Part shown: positions 22,766-37,000 of the stretch, piece by piece | Layout: every line of letters begins with the position of its first letter | Numbering within the stretch: the first letter of the stretch is position 1 | NCBI RefSeq assembly: GCF_965638725.1 | Contig: NC_134949.1 | Location: forward strand, 77,220,017-77,284,016 | Source of the DNA: Aptenodytes patagonicus | Taxonomy: Eukaryota; Chordata; Aves; Sphenisciformes; Spheniscidae | Direction: 5' to 3' | DNA: 64,000 nucleotides | The notes under the pieces: generated by a model | What the model saw: only the letters and a program-made list of their open reading frames with translations | Told to the model about the DNA's origin: nothing | Databases searched by the model: none | Made by a program: the position numbers and the translations under genes

Positions 22766-25700
22766 TGTCTTCATGATTAAAGCAAGGTACTGAATCTGAA
22801 ACGAGCCTTGTTAGTAACATGCAAGAAAAAAAGACATCATTTTGCCATTTACTCAGCTTATTTTTATACTTTAAGGGAGGCAGGCCAAGTTCTAGTGCTT
22901 TTATTCATGTTGCTGTATAGCAAGAGAAAAAATCCTCTGTAAAGTCTTCGTTTTCTCTCGGAAGACAAACAATCACTTCTGCACAGGTAGTTACTCATCT
23001 TTCAGATGAACCACTGGAACTCTACTAATACAGAGGAGCAGTAAGGATAAACAAAAAGCAGTCCACTGGGCTTTGGTTTTTGGATCAAAACATATTTTGG
23101 CACAGATATGATGTGACAGTTGTGGTTTTTTTTCTTGAAGATAAAAAAGTCACTTTCACTTGGGTTCCTTTCTCTGTGATGTGTAACTGAGAACGGTGGT
23201 GAATTACATTCATAAGCTGACAATGTAATGTTTTCTCTACTTCCCCATGATTTCTCAGAAGAGAAACTTTTTCTCAGTGTCAAATCCTGTTTTTAAAGAC
23301 AGGTAATAAATGTCAAGCTAGTCATAAATACACATAGCAGCTATTCAACCAAGGTAAAACTGAAGGGCAGCTTGAAACTAAATTGGGCTGTTTGGTACAA
23401 CTAAAAGCTTTAAATAGCTTTGGCTTTTTAACACACACACACATTGGATTAGAAGATTATGTTAAAATACAGAGCTAATGGCACTGTTTTCATGCAGAAT
23501 TACATTTACTAGGATCCCTTTGTAGATACCCAAAATAAAATTTACATTGGCTTAGGAGGTTTTCGGTTTTAGTTGGTAAACATTAAGCTTTAAAAGCACT
23601 TTTGCTGATTAAAAAAAGAATTTCTAAATCTCCTATTTGAGTGTAAAACATGCACTTGTTTCCTTCTGCAGATACTGATGTTTGAGATGACAGGTGGTTA
23701 AACTGGCTAACAGAACACTGTAGCACTGGTCACAGTATGACAGGTTGTATACCATGACAGTGGGAAGACAAGACAGGAGAGCAAAAGAAATCCTAAGTTG
23801 GAAGTGAAGGAACTTCCAACGGTAGAGGAGTAATTTAACATTACACAACTTCTTTACCAGCCTTTTCAACATCATGCTGTTGGTAACACTTAAGTTCTGG
23901 AAGCAGCATCAAGCTACACACTGCCACCAGAGACCAAAAAAAAGGAGAAAAAGCAACAAGATGCAGTGGGAACACCATTCAGCTGTAGGTGTCCAAAGGC
24001 CACCAGCTGTCTGCATGATTGTCACGGAAGGCATCTTCTCCGAGGAATTCATTTAACTTGGTGTGCAGACAAAACCATCTCATTATTGTCCTAGGAAAAA
24101 AAAAAATCTATATGCTCTCCCGCACACATCCCCAAACCAGCACCAGCAAACAAATGCCTGTTACCATTTAAAGAGCAGAAAAGTAGACTCTGTATAATGC
24201 CAATGGAGGACCTCTTGCTAAACTTACCCTTCCAGAACACCAAAGTGTGCTGGGAGAACCATGCACAGCAGAGAGCTGGTTTATGTCACATGCACATACC
24301 TGGTAGAGGTGTAGGTCACATTCAGCCTCACCTTTTCCCCATCCTACTTCTTTCATTTGCAATGCAGTTGTATTTCATACTGATGACAGTAGAGCAGACT
24401 AACTTAAACAAAATTGTTCAGCTTCCACATATTAAAGTGTGCTGCAAAATAAAATGGATTCTATTTCAATGACTGTATGAGAGAAGGTACTGATGTTCCT
24501 GCTGCCTGCAACCACTTCCCTTCCCCAGACATGTTCTGATGCAGCAGCATGCCTGTTGGGAGCCAGTGTGGCCACGCCTTTGTATCAGACAACATCATTT
24601 TCCAAGTTCAGAAAAAAACCCTCTTACATCTAGAAAAAAACTCAAAACAACTGCTCAACATGGAGGGAAACATTTAATAATTCCAGTCTTGGAAGAAGTA
24701 CACGCTGACAATACTCCTCAGACACGAGCTAGAGAACAGCAGCGCAAGAGAAACAAGCAGAACTCCAACTGCAATCCCTTTTTCCGTTGCCCTAAGGTGA
24801 AGTTTTACCTTTTTTAAAAGAATGGCACAATGAATAGTTTCCCTACAATGTTCTCACCTAAAAAAAAAATACCTTAAGAAATACATTTGAGGACAGCTAT
24901 TTCAGCAGTGAAAAGCATTAGATACACTTTTGAAAGTTCAGTTGTTGGAAGCTCAAACAATACAAACACTGATGAACTCGGGGCGATCAGTGTCTTAGGT
25001 TTTCCAATACCACACTCAGGAACATAGGAAACAATTTTTAAAATGAATCATCATATGCAACTCATTAAATTACTGGCTAGGCAAACAGCAGCTGCCTCCT
25101 ACGATACATATTATCTGTGCATTTTTACTTCCTGCATGACTTTTTCCCCAGAGCATTCAGGATAAAAAAAAAAGAATCCAGCTTTTTTTGAGCACATTAG
25201 ATAATCTGTTTTACACCAGAAGGCACTAAGGATAACACGGAAAAATTGCAATTTTTTTTGACAAGACAGACTTGTGAAGACCCAGTTATGAAGCAGGTAG
25301 GTAAGTTGTACACAACCATTTTTTTCTTCCCATTCCCTCTCACCCCCAAAAATGAGCTAATTTATTGCTCTGTTTTGAAGTTGTCATCCCCCAACGTGCA
25401 TGAAAGTATAAAGCCTTGCATACTCAAACAGGAGACAGCTGTCTGCCTATAGCTATGTGCTAGCAGACAAGATCTGATATCAATTAGAAAAAGTTAAACA
25501 ACAAGCATCTTCTTGAACAAACAAAAATGGTATTGGAACTATTGTTTCTAAAGAAAACTGAAACATCAAAGATGCAGGGGGGACAACCTAACCAGATGAA
25601 TATTGACAAAATTCAAATAAATAGGCAGGGATATATCAATGCATCTCAGCCACTGAGCTAGAACACATTGACCTAACACTTACAATACTTATCTGTAGGA

Positions 25701-28700
25701 TATTTACTTACCAAAAGCTCAACGCTTCCTATTCTGACTATTCACTGGATAAACAGACCAGAAACCAAAGTTATAACAAAGCCCACCACAGATACCACTG
25801 CAAAGGTCACACACAAACCTACAACATGCTGCTGCCAGTTTTAGGAAGAGAGATGGAAAGCTCAAAGGCTTAGTGAAAAATGCATATTTTAAGATGGGGC
25901 ATATTTATTTCTCAGGAAGGGCTTCCTGTTCTTTGGAAGCATTTTCAGATAAGGGACAGCTCTAGGCAAGGACAGAATGAAAGCTGGAGAGCCTCGCTGG
26001 GGCGAGAAGTGTCAATGAAAACTTATAAAAAGGAAGGCTTTGGGAAAGGCTGTTTTTGCATATGTTCCAAGTTGGAGTAAGAGACAGATAGGGAGGGGAC
26101 CAAAGAAATCCTTTAAGTCTCACATTTCTTTTGCTATTGCAAAGAAAAGCAAAGGCTGTGCAAGGGTAACTCGGCACTAGTTAGGGAAGCAGGAAAGAAG
26201 ATGTAGTGGATGAGCAATAGCTAAGAGATCTGCAATGCTGAAGGATGATTTTGAGGGTCTTAACCCAGCCTGCTGCCTAGACGCTACAAGCCAAAAATGT
26301 ACACCTTGCACTTCAGGCTTAGTAGCAGGAGTGTGCTAACCTAGTCACCTAAAAATTAAAGAAGGAGTTAAAGAAATACATTAGGGCCTACTTAAAGAGA
26401 TCTGATAGAGGAGGAGACTTTTCCTTGTGAGCAGAGCTCGCCAGGAGCTCCAAAGCTGACAAGCTCACCCAAGAGCAGCAGAATATGGCTCAGCCTGAGA
26501 GCAGCAGTGAGGAACAGATCTCACATGGGACATAGGAGAGACCAGAGCAGAGACAAAAAGGGTCCCGTTCTTCCCTCTGCACCACACAGCACTCAAACAG
26601 GCAAGTTGTAAAACACTTTCTCTCCTACCCAAACCCAATGCCACCAGAGGTCACTGTGGTTGGCTGAATTCATGACTAAGCCCTGTTAGAAGTATCAGCA
26701 GTCTTACCTACCTGTTAGCCAAGTTCAATCCTTGGCCTCTAATTAAAAATAAAAACACCCTCCTGAAGAGTTACTGATGTCCATGCCGTTGAACAACAGG
26801 ATTTTGGTCCTCAAGCAGTTTTAAACTAAGTATTGCTTTACCCTCTGTTTCAGTATCCAGTTGCTTGGGACAGTTTCATACAGTTTGGACAATGCTTAAG
26901 TGCCTCAGAGACAGGAAAAAAAAACAGCTTGAAAACAAGCCACCAGACAAGCCAGGACACATTAAAGTCTCTCTCTAACAGCAATACCAGAAAGATGTCA
27001 GACAGTGTATTTCACAGGACCGAGTTTTTGTTTCAGACTGGCACTCTACAACATTCACATTCTGCTCAGGTTTCTCAAAGCAAGGCTCACAGCCACAAAT
27101 GGCAAGGTATTAAACAAAGCCAAAATTCTCAGAAGTCTATCATGGGTTTTACGTAATACCCAGCAGCTGAGCCCCCAGCGAGTCCTTTATAACCTGATGT
27201 ATGCAAGATATTTCTACCAACCAGTTGAGAAGATCCAAGAACAATGACTAATACCTTTTCATCTTACCAAGCACTATCAGCATGGTCTATTAGTTTGAAA
27301 GACCTACGCCACACCATTTGTCCCAGTAAGAAAAGCCACTTGCATAGGGTATATAACTGCAGAGATGACAAAGGAACATTTATTTTGTGGGCCCCTTCTA
27401 TAATTTCCCATAGGCTGCTCCCAAATCAAAACGCAAAGCTCAGGAGAGGGGAGACTTTGTCTTCCTCCTCTCCAAAGTACACTTATGGAAAGCATGATTT
27501 GTTTCTATTTTCAGTCATGCTTTCTGAGCATTTGGGGAAGCAGGTAGGCAAGCTGCCTTACACATGTAGCACTCCATGAACCAGTAGTCAGGCTGGGTTT
27601 ATGTCTTTAAAGTGAGGAAGGAGGCACAAGAACAAAGGAAGATCTGTTTCTTTGAAAAGATTAGTGTCCTTGAGTCCACTTGTGCCACAGCTTGTTTAAC
27701 TGCTAGGAGAAATTAGCGTGGGTGTGACAGTGAGGGGAGGAGGAAGACGGTTTCTCCCGCAGATTTGAGGCGGGACTGGAACACATGCAGACCTAGGAAA
27801 GCTCTACAAGCAGCTAAGACAAATACCACAATGTGATCATTGCAGCATTATTACAGTGTAGCAAAGACTGCAGAAAACTCTGTGAAAGAAGTGTACTGGA
27901 GCCATCATGGCAGGAGACTTCTCTACAGCAGCAGGAAGTAGATCATCATCATCATCGTCCAGAAAGCTTCAGCTTACATGAAGCTTCAAAACACTTGATT
28001 TTACAGGGGAATTGCTACCTAGAAGAACATAGTTTAGATTTAGATTCCCCAGGAGCATCAGATAGCATTATTTTAAGCTAACAAAACTGCAAGATAGTGC
28101 AGCTAATGTAGCAAGGCAGTAAATGCTTCCAGTGAGATTCTGCAGTCAGAACAGAGGCATAGCAGGGTGGGATCCAGTTTTCCTTTTACAACTGCCTCAG
28201 GGGGTACACAAAAAAGCCTTGAAAGTTACCCCTTCAACACCCCAGTGGATCAGTTAGCGTATTCTGATTATCACTGTTACTCACTATGGCTTACAGAATA
28301 TGGAAGAAAATTCCCATACCATCTCTTAGCAGTATTAAAAAAAAATCTCCAAGTCAGGATCTCAGAAAAAGAGTTCAAAGCCCAGTTCTGCCATAGACTT
28401 CCTACATGATCTTGCAGACTAGTTTCCAGTCAAGAAGTGGATGACAACCATCCCTTTGTTCTCTAGAACCTCATCTGACAAAGCTATGAGGAAAAAAGAG
28501 CTTCTTTGGACCATGCACTTCCTCACTGGTTTCATACAGAACATAACCACACTCTCAGCCTCTGGGTGTCACTGTAACTACAGTAATTCCTTACAACAGG
28601 TCAGCTAAGCTCCCCCCAACCTCATCCCCTGAGAGGCTAAGTTTTTCAAAACAAAACTATCCCTACAATACCAAAGGCAGAAGCTAAGTTGTAAAAGCAC

Positions 28701-28734
28701 CATTGAATTCAAAGATACCCCTTTAGTTCCGATA
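22766..28734. other. Gene-free interval between the convergent 3' ends of FGFR1OP2 and TM7SF3
   Basis: About 6 kb of AT-rich sequence with only short open frames that resemble no family I know. I see no CR1 or LTR piece, no RNA gene and no splice-linked coding exons. A short (AC)n run is at 23430-23443. Part of the right side could belong to a longer TM7SF3 3' UTR, since other minus-strand AATAAA hexamers occur near 27383 and 25907. Confidence 0.6.
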
Positions 28735-30766
28735 GTCTTTCAAAAGACATCTTTATTATAAAAGATATAGAAAATTAGAGTTAAACTTGTTTCTTCCACA
28801 ATGTTAATCACAGCAGTTATAAAAAACCAAGGTAAACATTTTTAAGAGCATTTATATACCAAGTGTTTGCTACTTGCCATTGAATATGGCAAAGACATGC
28901 TCAGTATCAGTGCAGTAAGGGCACTCAGCAAGCATCAGTCTGCCAGAGGCCAGGGAAGGGGCTCCTCGTTTACCCACTCTCACATGCCACACAAAAGCAC
29001 AGTGAAGCAAGACCCAAATTGCAGGATGTCAGCCTCGCTCTGCTGTTTGAGGCAGATGTTCCAGCTCCAAGCAATCATGGGATTTGTCTCTCTAAACATC
29101 AGATCACTCAGTTACTTCAGGTACTACATCATTAAGCTTTCACTCAAAGAAAAACAGCCGGTAAGTAGAGTCATTTTAAAGTAATTAATTCCTTCCTATT
29201 GCCAGGGTGGTTTAAATTTCATCTGAGTTCCCAGATAAAGTTATTTTGCCAGTTTCCTTACAAAGACTCATTTCCTACATACTTACTACCAAGAATTTAA
29301 AGTGGTGGCTGAGGGTATTCACTCATGGTGGTTCCATTCAGGTAGCAGAACAGCCATTCACCTTCAGACAGGAAGGACTATGCACTTTGCTGCCCACACT
29401 AAAGGTACAAAGATAGTGAGACTAGAAGGAAGAGCCACCATAACCTGTATAAAGATAGAGGATGCAAGACTTCAACTATTATTTAATGCATTACAGATCA
29501 CCATGTAAACCTGAACGTGAAGACCAGGACTGGGCATGCAGGGCAAGGGCAGGTAAAACCAAGGACAGACTCAGGACTGCCTTGTGCATTTACGTGAGCC
29601 AAAGCCACAATGCTCCAGTCTGCATTTTTAAAATGGCTGTTTGTTTTTCTTTTAAGGAATTGAATAAAGCCACCGCACAAGATTGCAATCCTCCACTGAA
29701 CACAAGAGTGGTCCTTTATCTGTTTTTATACTACGTTCTGCTTTGGGCAGATGCAATCCAAATTCGTAAGGAACGCATTCAGTCAGCAAGGATCCTGGTC
29801 AGTATTTTGCTAGGTGGATGCTGTTTTCACCCCTTAAAGGCAAAACTAAAAGATATATTGGTTAAAAATAGAAATAGTTAGTGTTTCAACCAATTCCAAG
29901 AAAAAACTGCCATTGGCTACAAAAAGCTTATTTAGTTTTTTCTTTTATGACAGCACCATCAAAAAAGATATTATACCAGAGCAGAAACAAGTCACAGGCT
30001 GCTCAGAAAGCAAACAAGGAGGCAAACCTCTTGTGTTCTCTTAGCAGCCATCTCTGCACAGAGACCAGATGACCAGCTTGCTACAGAACCATCCAAAAGC
30101 AAGGGAGAAAGTCTTCTTGTCTCAGATCAGGTCCACTTCCTGAGCCCTAGTGTGCACACTTACAACAGCTAATTCAGTGCAGTTTAAATTCAAATCACTT
30201 AGTTTAGCTTGCAAGGTTCAGTAATACTTCTTGGAAACAATTGTGTCTGCAGCCACACATTTTGTACCTATATTAGAAGGTGATACTTCAGTTCCTGCTA
30301 GAAGAACTCCTTCTGTGTATGGTCCTTATCTCTCATCCCTCGCAATTTCACAGACTGCTCACCTTCAGGAGCGAGTCTGGCAGTACTTCAGCAGTGGTTT
30401 CCACACCGCGAGGGAAGAACCAGCATTGTACAGGTCACTTTAAGGACTGTTTTATGCTTCACGTACCTAAACATCAGACTAGATCACCACAAGATAAATA
30501 CCTGTACTTGACCATTTAGTACAAGATTCTGCAGCTAGACATATGCATGTTACAGCAGGCTGAGTGGGCCATTGAGGAAAGAGTCACAAAACAGCATGTA
30601 GTGTACCAGACAGATAATTTTCTTCCAGGTTGAGCAAATATGATCCTCTTATTAGGCAGGAAAAGTTGGCAGTGGTAAATCCTGCACCACTGGCTGGTTT
30701 GCTGGTGATCACTCATCTCACCATTCCTAGATTCTTCCTCTCTGTTCCTACCAGTTATTTGGCAGG
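28735..30766 (-). other. TM7SF3: TM7SF3 3' UTR, left end inferred
   Basis: This follows the TM7SF3 stop at 30769-30767 on the minus strand. The first canonical minus-strand AATAAA appears at 28757-28752, which would give a UTR of about 2.0 kb. The open frame on the plus strand at 29462-29881 (139 codons) lies inside it and looks like chance. Confidence 0.5.
28752..28757 (-). terminator. AATAAA, candidate TM7SF3 polyadenylation signal
   Basis: The first canonical hexamer in sense orientation after the TM7SF3 stop. A weaker ATTAAA on the same strand lies near 29480. Confidence 0.5.
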
Positions 30767-31029
30767 TTACAGAAGCAACGGAGTTCTTTCCCCAGCTGGC
30801 TGCTCTTTCTGAAAAAACTCTTTGATATGCAGTAGCTTGTTATGGATCCTCTCTCTTAGGGGAGGGATATGATGGCTAGGGTCTAAGACATTGGTGCTTC
30901 TGCGCTCTCTTTCCCGCTTCCAGGTGAGATAGGGGTGTGGTGGGAAGGGCACTTCACTTCTCTCTCGGCGAAGCTGCACAGTTACTCCGCTAAGGGCCAG
31001 CATTATCCACACTGACAAGATAATGAAGT
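30767..31029 (-). CDS. TM7SF3: TM7SF3 exon 12, last coding exon (TM7 and tail)
   Basis: Codes Asp477 (split) to Leu563 and a TAA stop at 30769-30767. It starts with span seven (DFIILSVWIMLALSG), continues in a basic cytosolic tail with FPPHPYLTWKRERERR and IPPLRERIHNKLL, and ends QPAGERTPLLL. The acceptor is TTTTTCAG (AG at 31031-31030). Confidence 0.96.
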
Positions 31030-34000
31030 CTGAAAAAGAAAATGAATGGATTCCTATATCAAAGCAGAACATTCCTTCCTTTCCAAGCACAAACACTGAA
31101 CAAGTTTAGCGACAGAAAGGAATGAAGTGTTGTTGCTGCATCCTCACATGCCTAGAGTAAATCCATGAAAAGGCAAGAACACGCATGGATTTGAGATGAG
31201 TCTGTTCAGTCACCATATTAGGCCTTTTGACTGCCCACTCTGCAAACTCATCAGCAAGGTGTCAGTCCAAGCCCAAGAAGCACCTTTCACAAGGGCCTTT
31301 GTCACATAACACCTGCTGGAAGGTTGGCACCTTTGAGTCTACTCAGTATTTCTTTTGGAGGACTAGAATTTATCATCTGGGTGTTAAATCTCACACCATA
31401 CTTACTGCGTTCTCCTTTCCTCCCTTCCTACCCTCAACACTCACTGTTTACAATGGAACCAAAGAGGCAGTGGTTTCTCAAATGAGCATTTCATACTAGT
31501 TCTTTAAAAAAAAAAAAGAAGTCTTAAGAGCAGTACTCACCATTTGTTTGAAAAGGCACATTGGTGTAAGCTCTGCTGAAGTAGTCATTGAGGACCCTTC
31601 TGAGTAAGTCTAAGGTGATGTAAGCAAGACTTGTGTAGACATAACAAGCAATAGCTAGGATCACTGCATAAGAGCCTACTATTCCAGAGGCCAGTATGTT
31701 CAGCTAGAGGGGGAGAAAAAAACCACAGCTTTAGGAGACTGATAAACACTCTTTATTCCCCACTTCCTTAAGGCAGTATTTTGTATCAGTTCTTCTATGA
31801 AAAATTGGCTGCACACACCTGTTATCCAGACAGCCTGTTAAGACAGCAGAAGTCTACTAAATGCAAGTGTCAGCAGATGCTATGTGCAACATTGCAAAAA
31901 GTCATTCCTTTGCTTATGGACCATTTAGCACAAGTAGGGTTGAACAGGAACTCCCTAGAGCTGGGCTTCATGAAGCTGTGTTAAGTCTTCTATACATATC
32001 CCACAGGACTACATTTTGCATTAAGAAGTCTAACGCCCCTTCCTCCCTCCTCCTGAGGTGACAGCACAGATTACTTACAATTCTTGGACAGCCAACAAAA
32101 AGCACTGGAATCATCAAGGCTACAGAAGAAAAGGTCACCCAGAACACAACATTGTCACGGAAGACCCTGTAGTCTCCTGCAAAGACACCATATTCCACAT
32201 GTAACTTACTAGTTAACATAACATTTCCTTTTTTGCAAGTGATTGGGGGTAAGCTTTTTCCCCAAAGATTCTGTACATTCAGAAGTCTAGAGTACAGTGT
32301 GGAAAAGCTTAGCTTTTGAGCTCAAATGCTGATTAAGATGCACTGTAACACAGTTACTCAAAGCAAGAACAGAAAAACTGTTCCAGTTGAGTATAGGTCC
32401 TATACTCAAAGTTGGGACAGCAGATCTCGTCCATGAAACAAAGATTTTTGATGAGGTATATGTTACTCATCTGGTTAGAATGAAAAGTACCAGAGTACTT
32501 CTGCCCAATACGAAACCTTTTTATTGCCTATATAGAATCTATAAACATGCACCTATGTATGTTTGACTCTAGAGTATGGTGCAAGTACAACCATCATAAC
32601 AATGCAAAGCAACAAACTATTCTGGCTTTAGGAAGAGTAATTAAGTCACTCAAACACTTCTTTGTTCCCCCTGCTCTCTAAGGCCTGTCAATTAAACAGA
32701 GGGGACAAGCTGACCCCTAGCTGAGTCACTGTTTTACTTTAATGAAGAGCAACCAGGGACTGCATGGATTATCACAGAATTGTGGCTTGAGTCAAACACA
32801 GATGACTGGAGAATAAGAAAAAACTGTGCCACCAAGGGATCTTAAGTAGAAGAGTTTTGAGATTTAAAATTACAATAGAGAAAGCAGTGTGACTGATGCT
32901 CTGATGTCCCAGAGGGATTCCAGCTCAGCAGCCTTGCTTGCTTTTGAGTGATTTGTCTATTGTTTCTTTCTTAAAGTTATTCTAAAGACCCTGATGATGT
33001 CAATTCAGCTGCAAATACAAGTTTGACCCTTACAGTGCAGTGCTCCCAGAGCCTTGCACTATAGTATGGTGACAGGTAACAGCAAGAGCTCCTCTTAATC
33101 CACAATGCCTTTATGCCTGAAGCCTCCAAGTTAGACTGCAGATTTTCTACTGTGACTTGTTCTGGATAGAGAACAAGACAGACAGCAAGTGCTCGCCTGA
33201 GCAGAGCTGGTGTCACAGACTGCTGAGATGGCAGACAGCTTAGGTAGGAAAAGCCTCAGCAAGTTCTCCGCAGAATAAGTGGTTTCCTTTTCCCACCAGT
33301 GCAGATTCCCTAAGTGGTTTTAGTTACAGCACACCTGAAAGAAAAGCTTCAGGTACATCTCTATTCCTCCCAACACTGGAAAGTTAAATATAACACTAAG
33401 ATAAACCAGATAGTGGCATTCACCTTAGAGCCTTGCAGTGTTCCTGTAATACAGCAGGAGCACACCACTCAATAGCCAGCACTTTGCAACAGAGTATTTC
33501 AGTGCATACCTAGTGGAGTAAAGAAGACTGTCGATGAAAAGAGAAATCCCAGCACAAGTCCAATAATAAACATACAGAGTAGGACAGAGCCAAGTCTCCA
33601 CCAGCTTGCAACCAGGAAAAGCCCTCCAATAATTCCAGCTACTGCTGTCAAAATAAGACGCACTGAAAAAGAAAAGGGGAAATTCCAACACTCTGAAAAC
33701 TTCAGTTACTGCAGTAACATGTTCAGCAGCTTTATTTACATGCTTGATTTCGTTATCTAACAAAAACTTTCTGAAAAGAGCCAAACAAGAGTATCAGTAC
33801 TTGCTTCATGCATTTCACTTAGACTCCAGTCTGCAACTGAGGATGTGCTACTGAAAGAGTGGCATAGGAATGGAGTGAAAGTCTTGCTACTATGTGCACC
33901 TTGAACTGCCCTGGGAACTATGGTTGCAACCACATGTATCAAAAAAGTAACTATGAGGTAGAACAAAGACAAAAAGAACTAGTTCTTGCTAGTCTAACAA

Positions 34001-37000
34001 GCAGGATGCAGACCTTCCACTCCATTTTACAGATGAAATTTGCGTTTGACCTGAAACCGCGGTCCACCCATTATGAAAGAAGTAGGAAAGATGTATGTTG
34101 CAAGTTTCCAGAGTTTCTAAAAACCTGTATCTTCCTTGGATAGATACTTAAATTTGTCTTTTATAGTTGTAGCTCTTAATTCTGCATCACTATTTGATGT
34201 TGGAAGCAACAGTTACTCTGTTGCATATTCAGCTACTATGGTAATCAGAGCTCAGTTCTACTACCCAGGTATCACCCTCCTATCCTTCCTAAGGCTGGCC
34301 AACAACAAGTACAACTGAGATTTTACTTAAGGGATTTATAATAACGGTACTTTGGGAAGAGCGCGGGGTATCCTGATACATCTACTCACCATCATAACCA
34401 AGGCCAGTTACCCTTGTAATGAATACAAAGAAGAAGAATCCTGCAAATATGAAGCCCATGAAGAATAAGTCTAGAGAAGGAGGAGAAAAGATTTAGTATG
34501 GTGTCATATCACTTCATACCAAGCCCACTTCAGTACATCTTCAGACTTCTTCACATTACAACAGGGAAAGAACATATCAGCTCACTGGCTGAGAAGCACA
34601 AAAGGAAAGCCAGACAACGCTTTGTTCTGGAAAAGGGTGTCCTCAAGCACTTCAAATAGTCAAAAAGCTACATATTTATATTGCCCAGCATGCACCCTAG
34701 TTCTGCATTTCTGTTCTTTGAATACCAGAAGCTTCTTCCTCTACACTTAAAAGCTCTGATCCTGTAAAAGCAAAGCAGTGGACCTAATTGGCACAAAATC
34801 ACTATCAAGTGAATCTTAGTAATAACACCACCATTCTAAGTTAGATCTATGAAATTCCAACCAGACTTATGAGGAAAGAAACAACATTCAGTACCTGTTT
34901 TCCAGAATCTGTGTCCAAAAAAGCAAGTGAAGAGACCAAGAATAGCAAGAGCAGTGAAGAATACTTTGGTAGAAAGTTTGCCTACAAGGAGAAAGAAAGG
35001 GTTACTAGAGCATTCCACCTAGTAGTCCCAACAATGACACTAAGGTAAGGTCAGGTTGCTGTCACTGAGTCTACTGACAACTTAATAGCTGCCACTCCTT
35101 CAGACACACCATGTGAGCAGATCTGCAATGCCTCAACTAACAGTTATCTTGATAGGATGTCCAACAGAACACTGAAGTAGTTCCCATCTGATTAAGAAAT
35201 CAAGAGCTTCCTCCTTCGAAAGAGACTGAAGTTTCTGTAACAATAGTTAAGTAGCTGTAACTTGCTGTTTAGAATACTGATACAGCTTACCTGAAAATTC
35301 TCTGCTCAGCTTTAAAAAGGGACATCCAATCATCTATAAAAATCAGCGCTACACAGTTAGTGACCCAGGCAGCACCTATAGTCCTGCAGCCTTCACCATA
35401 GTCTCCCTTTAGTATACTCTCCACACAACAGAAAGGACCAGCAGCATCCCAGTATGGCTCACCTCTGCCTCCTAGGCAAATTTCTTACTGGTATTTAAGC
35501 TATTTGAAACAAGTAAACCACATTTTCCTAGTTCTCTGAATTAGAGAAAAGGGGTTTAGCCTGGATAATTTGTCTCATGTCATCATAAGACAACACTGAG
35601 TTTGACAACAGTTACTTATGTTACAGTATATGATAAGAAAATAATCATGAGAACAAAATCTTACTTTATGAACCATATTCTACCCATTATTCTTGTCCCT
35701 TCTGCAGTCATAATGAGTGGCAGCTTTGCTCTTCTGCTCAAGTTCTATGATTATATAGCTTTGTACAAAGTAGCATGACTTTGTAGTCATTTCGCTATTA
35801 TCTTCATGCTTTTTTTAGGTAACTGCTTTTAAAATATTTGTAAGTTACCAATTCCTGTTAGCACTAGCATAGTTAGAAAAATCAGGCTGGACCCTAATCT
35901 AGTTCATGTTTTATTAGCTTAGTTTCACATGCAGCATCTATAGTCCTAGAAGTGATCTAAGATTATGTATCCAGTTCAAAAGGAAAAAGCTAGAGTGGCA
36001 CTACAGAGTTGAAAGCTATATATTTGCAAGCCACATATTAAACCTCCATTAAGTTAAAACTTCAATTGCTAATAGTTCTCCTTGGTCTTATTTCATTATT
36101 CTAGAATTTCTCCTCAATCAAGAATTAGACTCTGTCATAAAGTAACAAAATATATCTAGTGTAGAACAAAGAGCTCCTTCACACACTTAAAAAAAAAAGT
36201 CTCAAAAGCACCACTCAGCACGTTGGGGCACAACAAGCTTGAAATGAGTTGGCAAGGACGTACAAGTCCCAACTTACTGAGAGAAGAGCAGTTATCCACC
36301 AGGTCAGCAAAGCTGCAGGCATATGTATGCACAGGTATGTATGCAGCAGAAGTATTCCAAAGAGGATCCCATACTATGACGTTGTAGATCACACCTTGTC
36401 CAGGGAGTGAGGAAAAGTAGACATTGGTCTTGTCATCAGTTGTCAGTGTAAGCATCTGGAACAGTAAAGAATATTTTTAATTGCAAGGAACTGCTTGACA
36501 CTGTTGGCATATTGATGTGCCCATACAGCTGAGGGAATACTCAGCAGCTCAAAGATGATGATCAGCAAGAATTGCAGGCAGAGCTCTCTTATTCTGAACT
36601 GTCTCAGTATTACCAATTGAACCATTAAAGGCTTACAGGACAGACACCACTTCCTCCAACATTACCAAGTTTGCTGACAGGGGAGAAGATTCTCTCACTC
36701 ATATGTTTTGCTCCTCCCCATTTGAGAACACAGTTCAGTTTCCCTATCAGTCTACTAACCCAGGTCTGGCCTCTGAAGCAGGCAAGGCTGCCTTTCTACT
36801 CCCTAGCAAGGCCAGACAGGTCATGGCCACCGAGATTGTCCCCTCTCTGTCCCTTCCAATCTCTTTGCTGGGGGTAGGTAAACACGCAGCAAGTGTTTAC
36901 TCTTGCATACCAGATCTCTTTATGCCACTCCAAATGGGGCCTGTTCCTAGTCCAGTTCCACTACACTTTCCTCCCACCTCTTTCTTGCATTCCCTGCCCA

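Noticed and set aside
27940-27960. Short ATC trinucleotide repeat
   Set aside because: Only about five units; too short to be of note as a microsatellite.
29462-29881. A 139-codon plus-strand open frame between FGFR1OP2 and TM7SF3
   Set aside because: No family resemblance. It lies in the presumed TM7SF3 3' UTR on the opposite strand, and its start overlaps another random frame.
33425-33784. A 119-codon minus-strand open frame overlapping TM7SF3 exon 9
   Set aside because: It reads the exon in the wrong phase. The phase set by exons 8 and 10 gives the conserved membrane spans instead.
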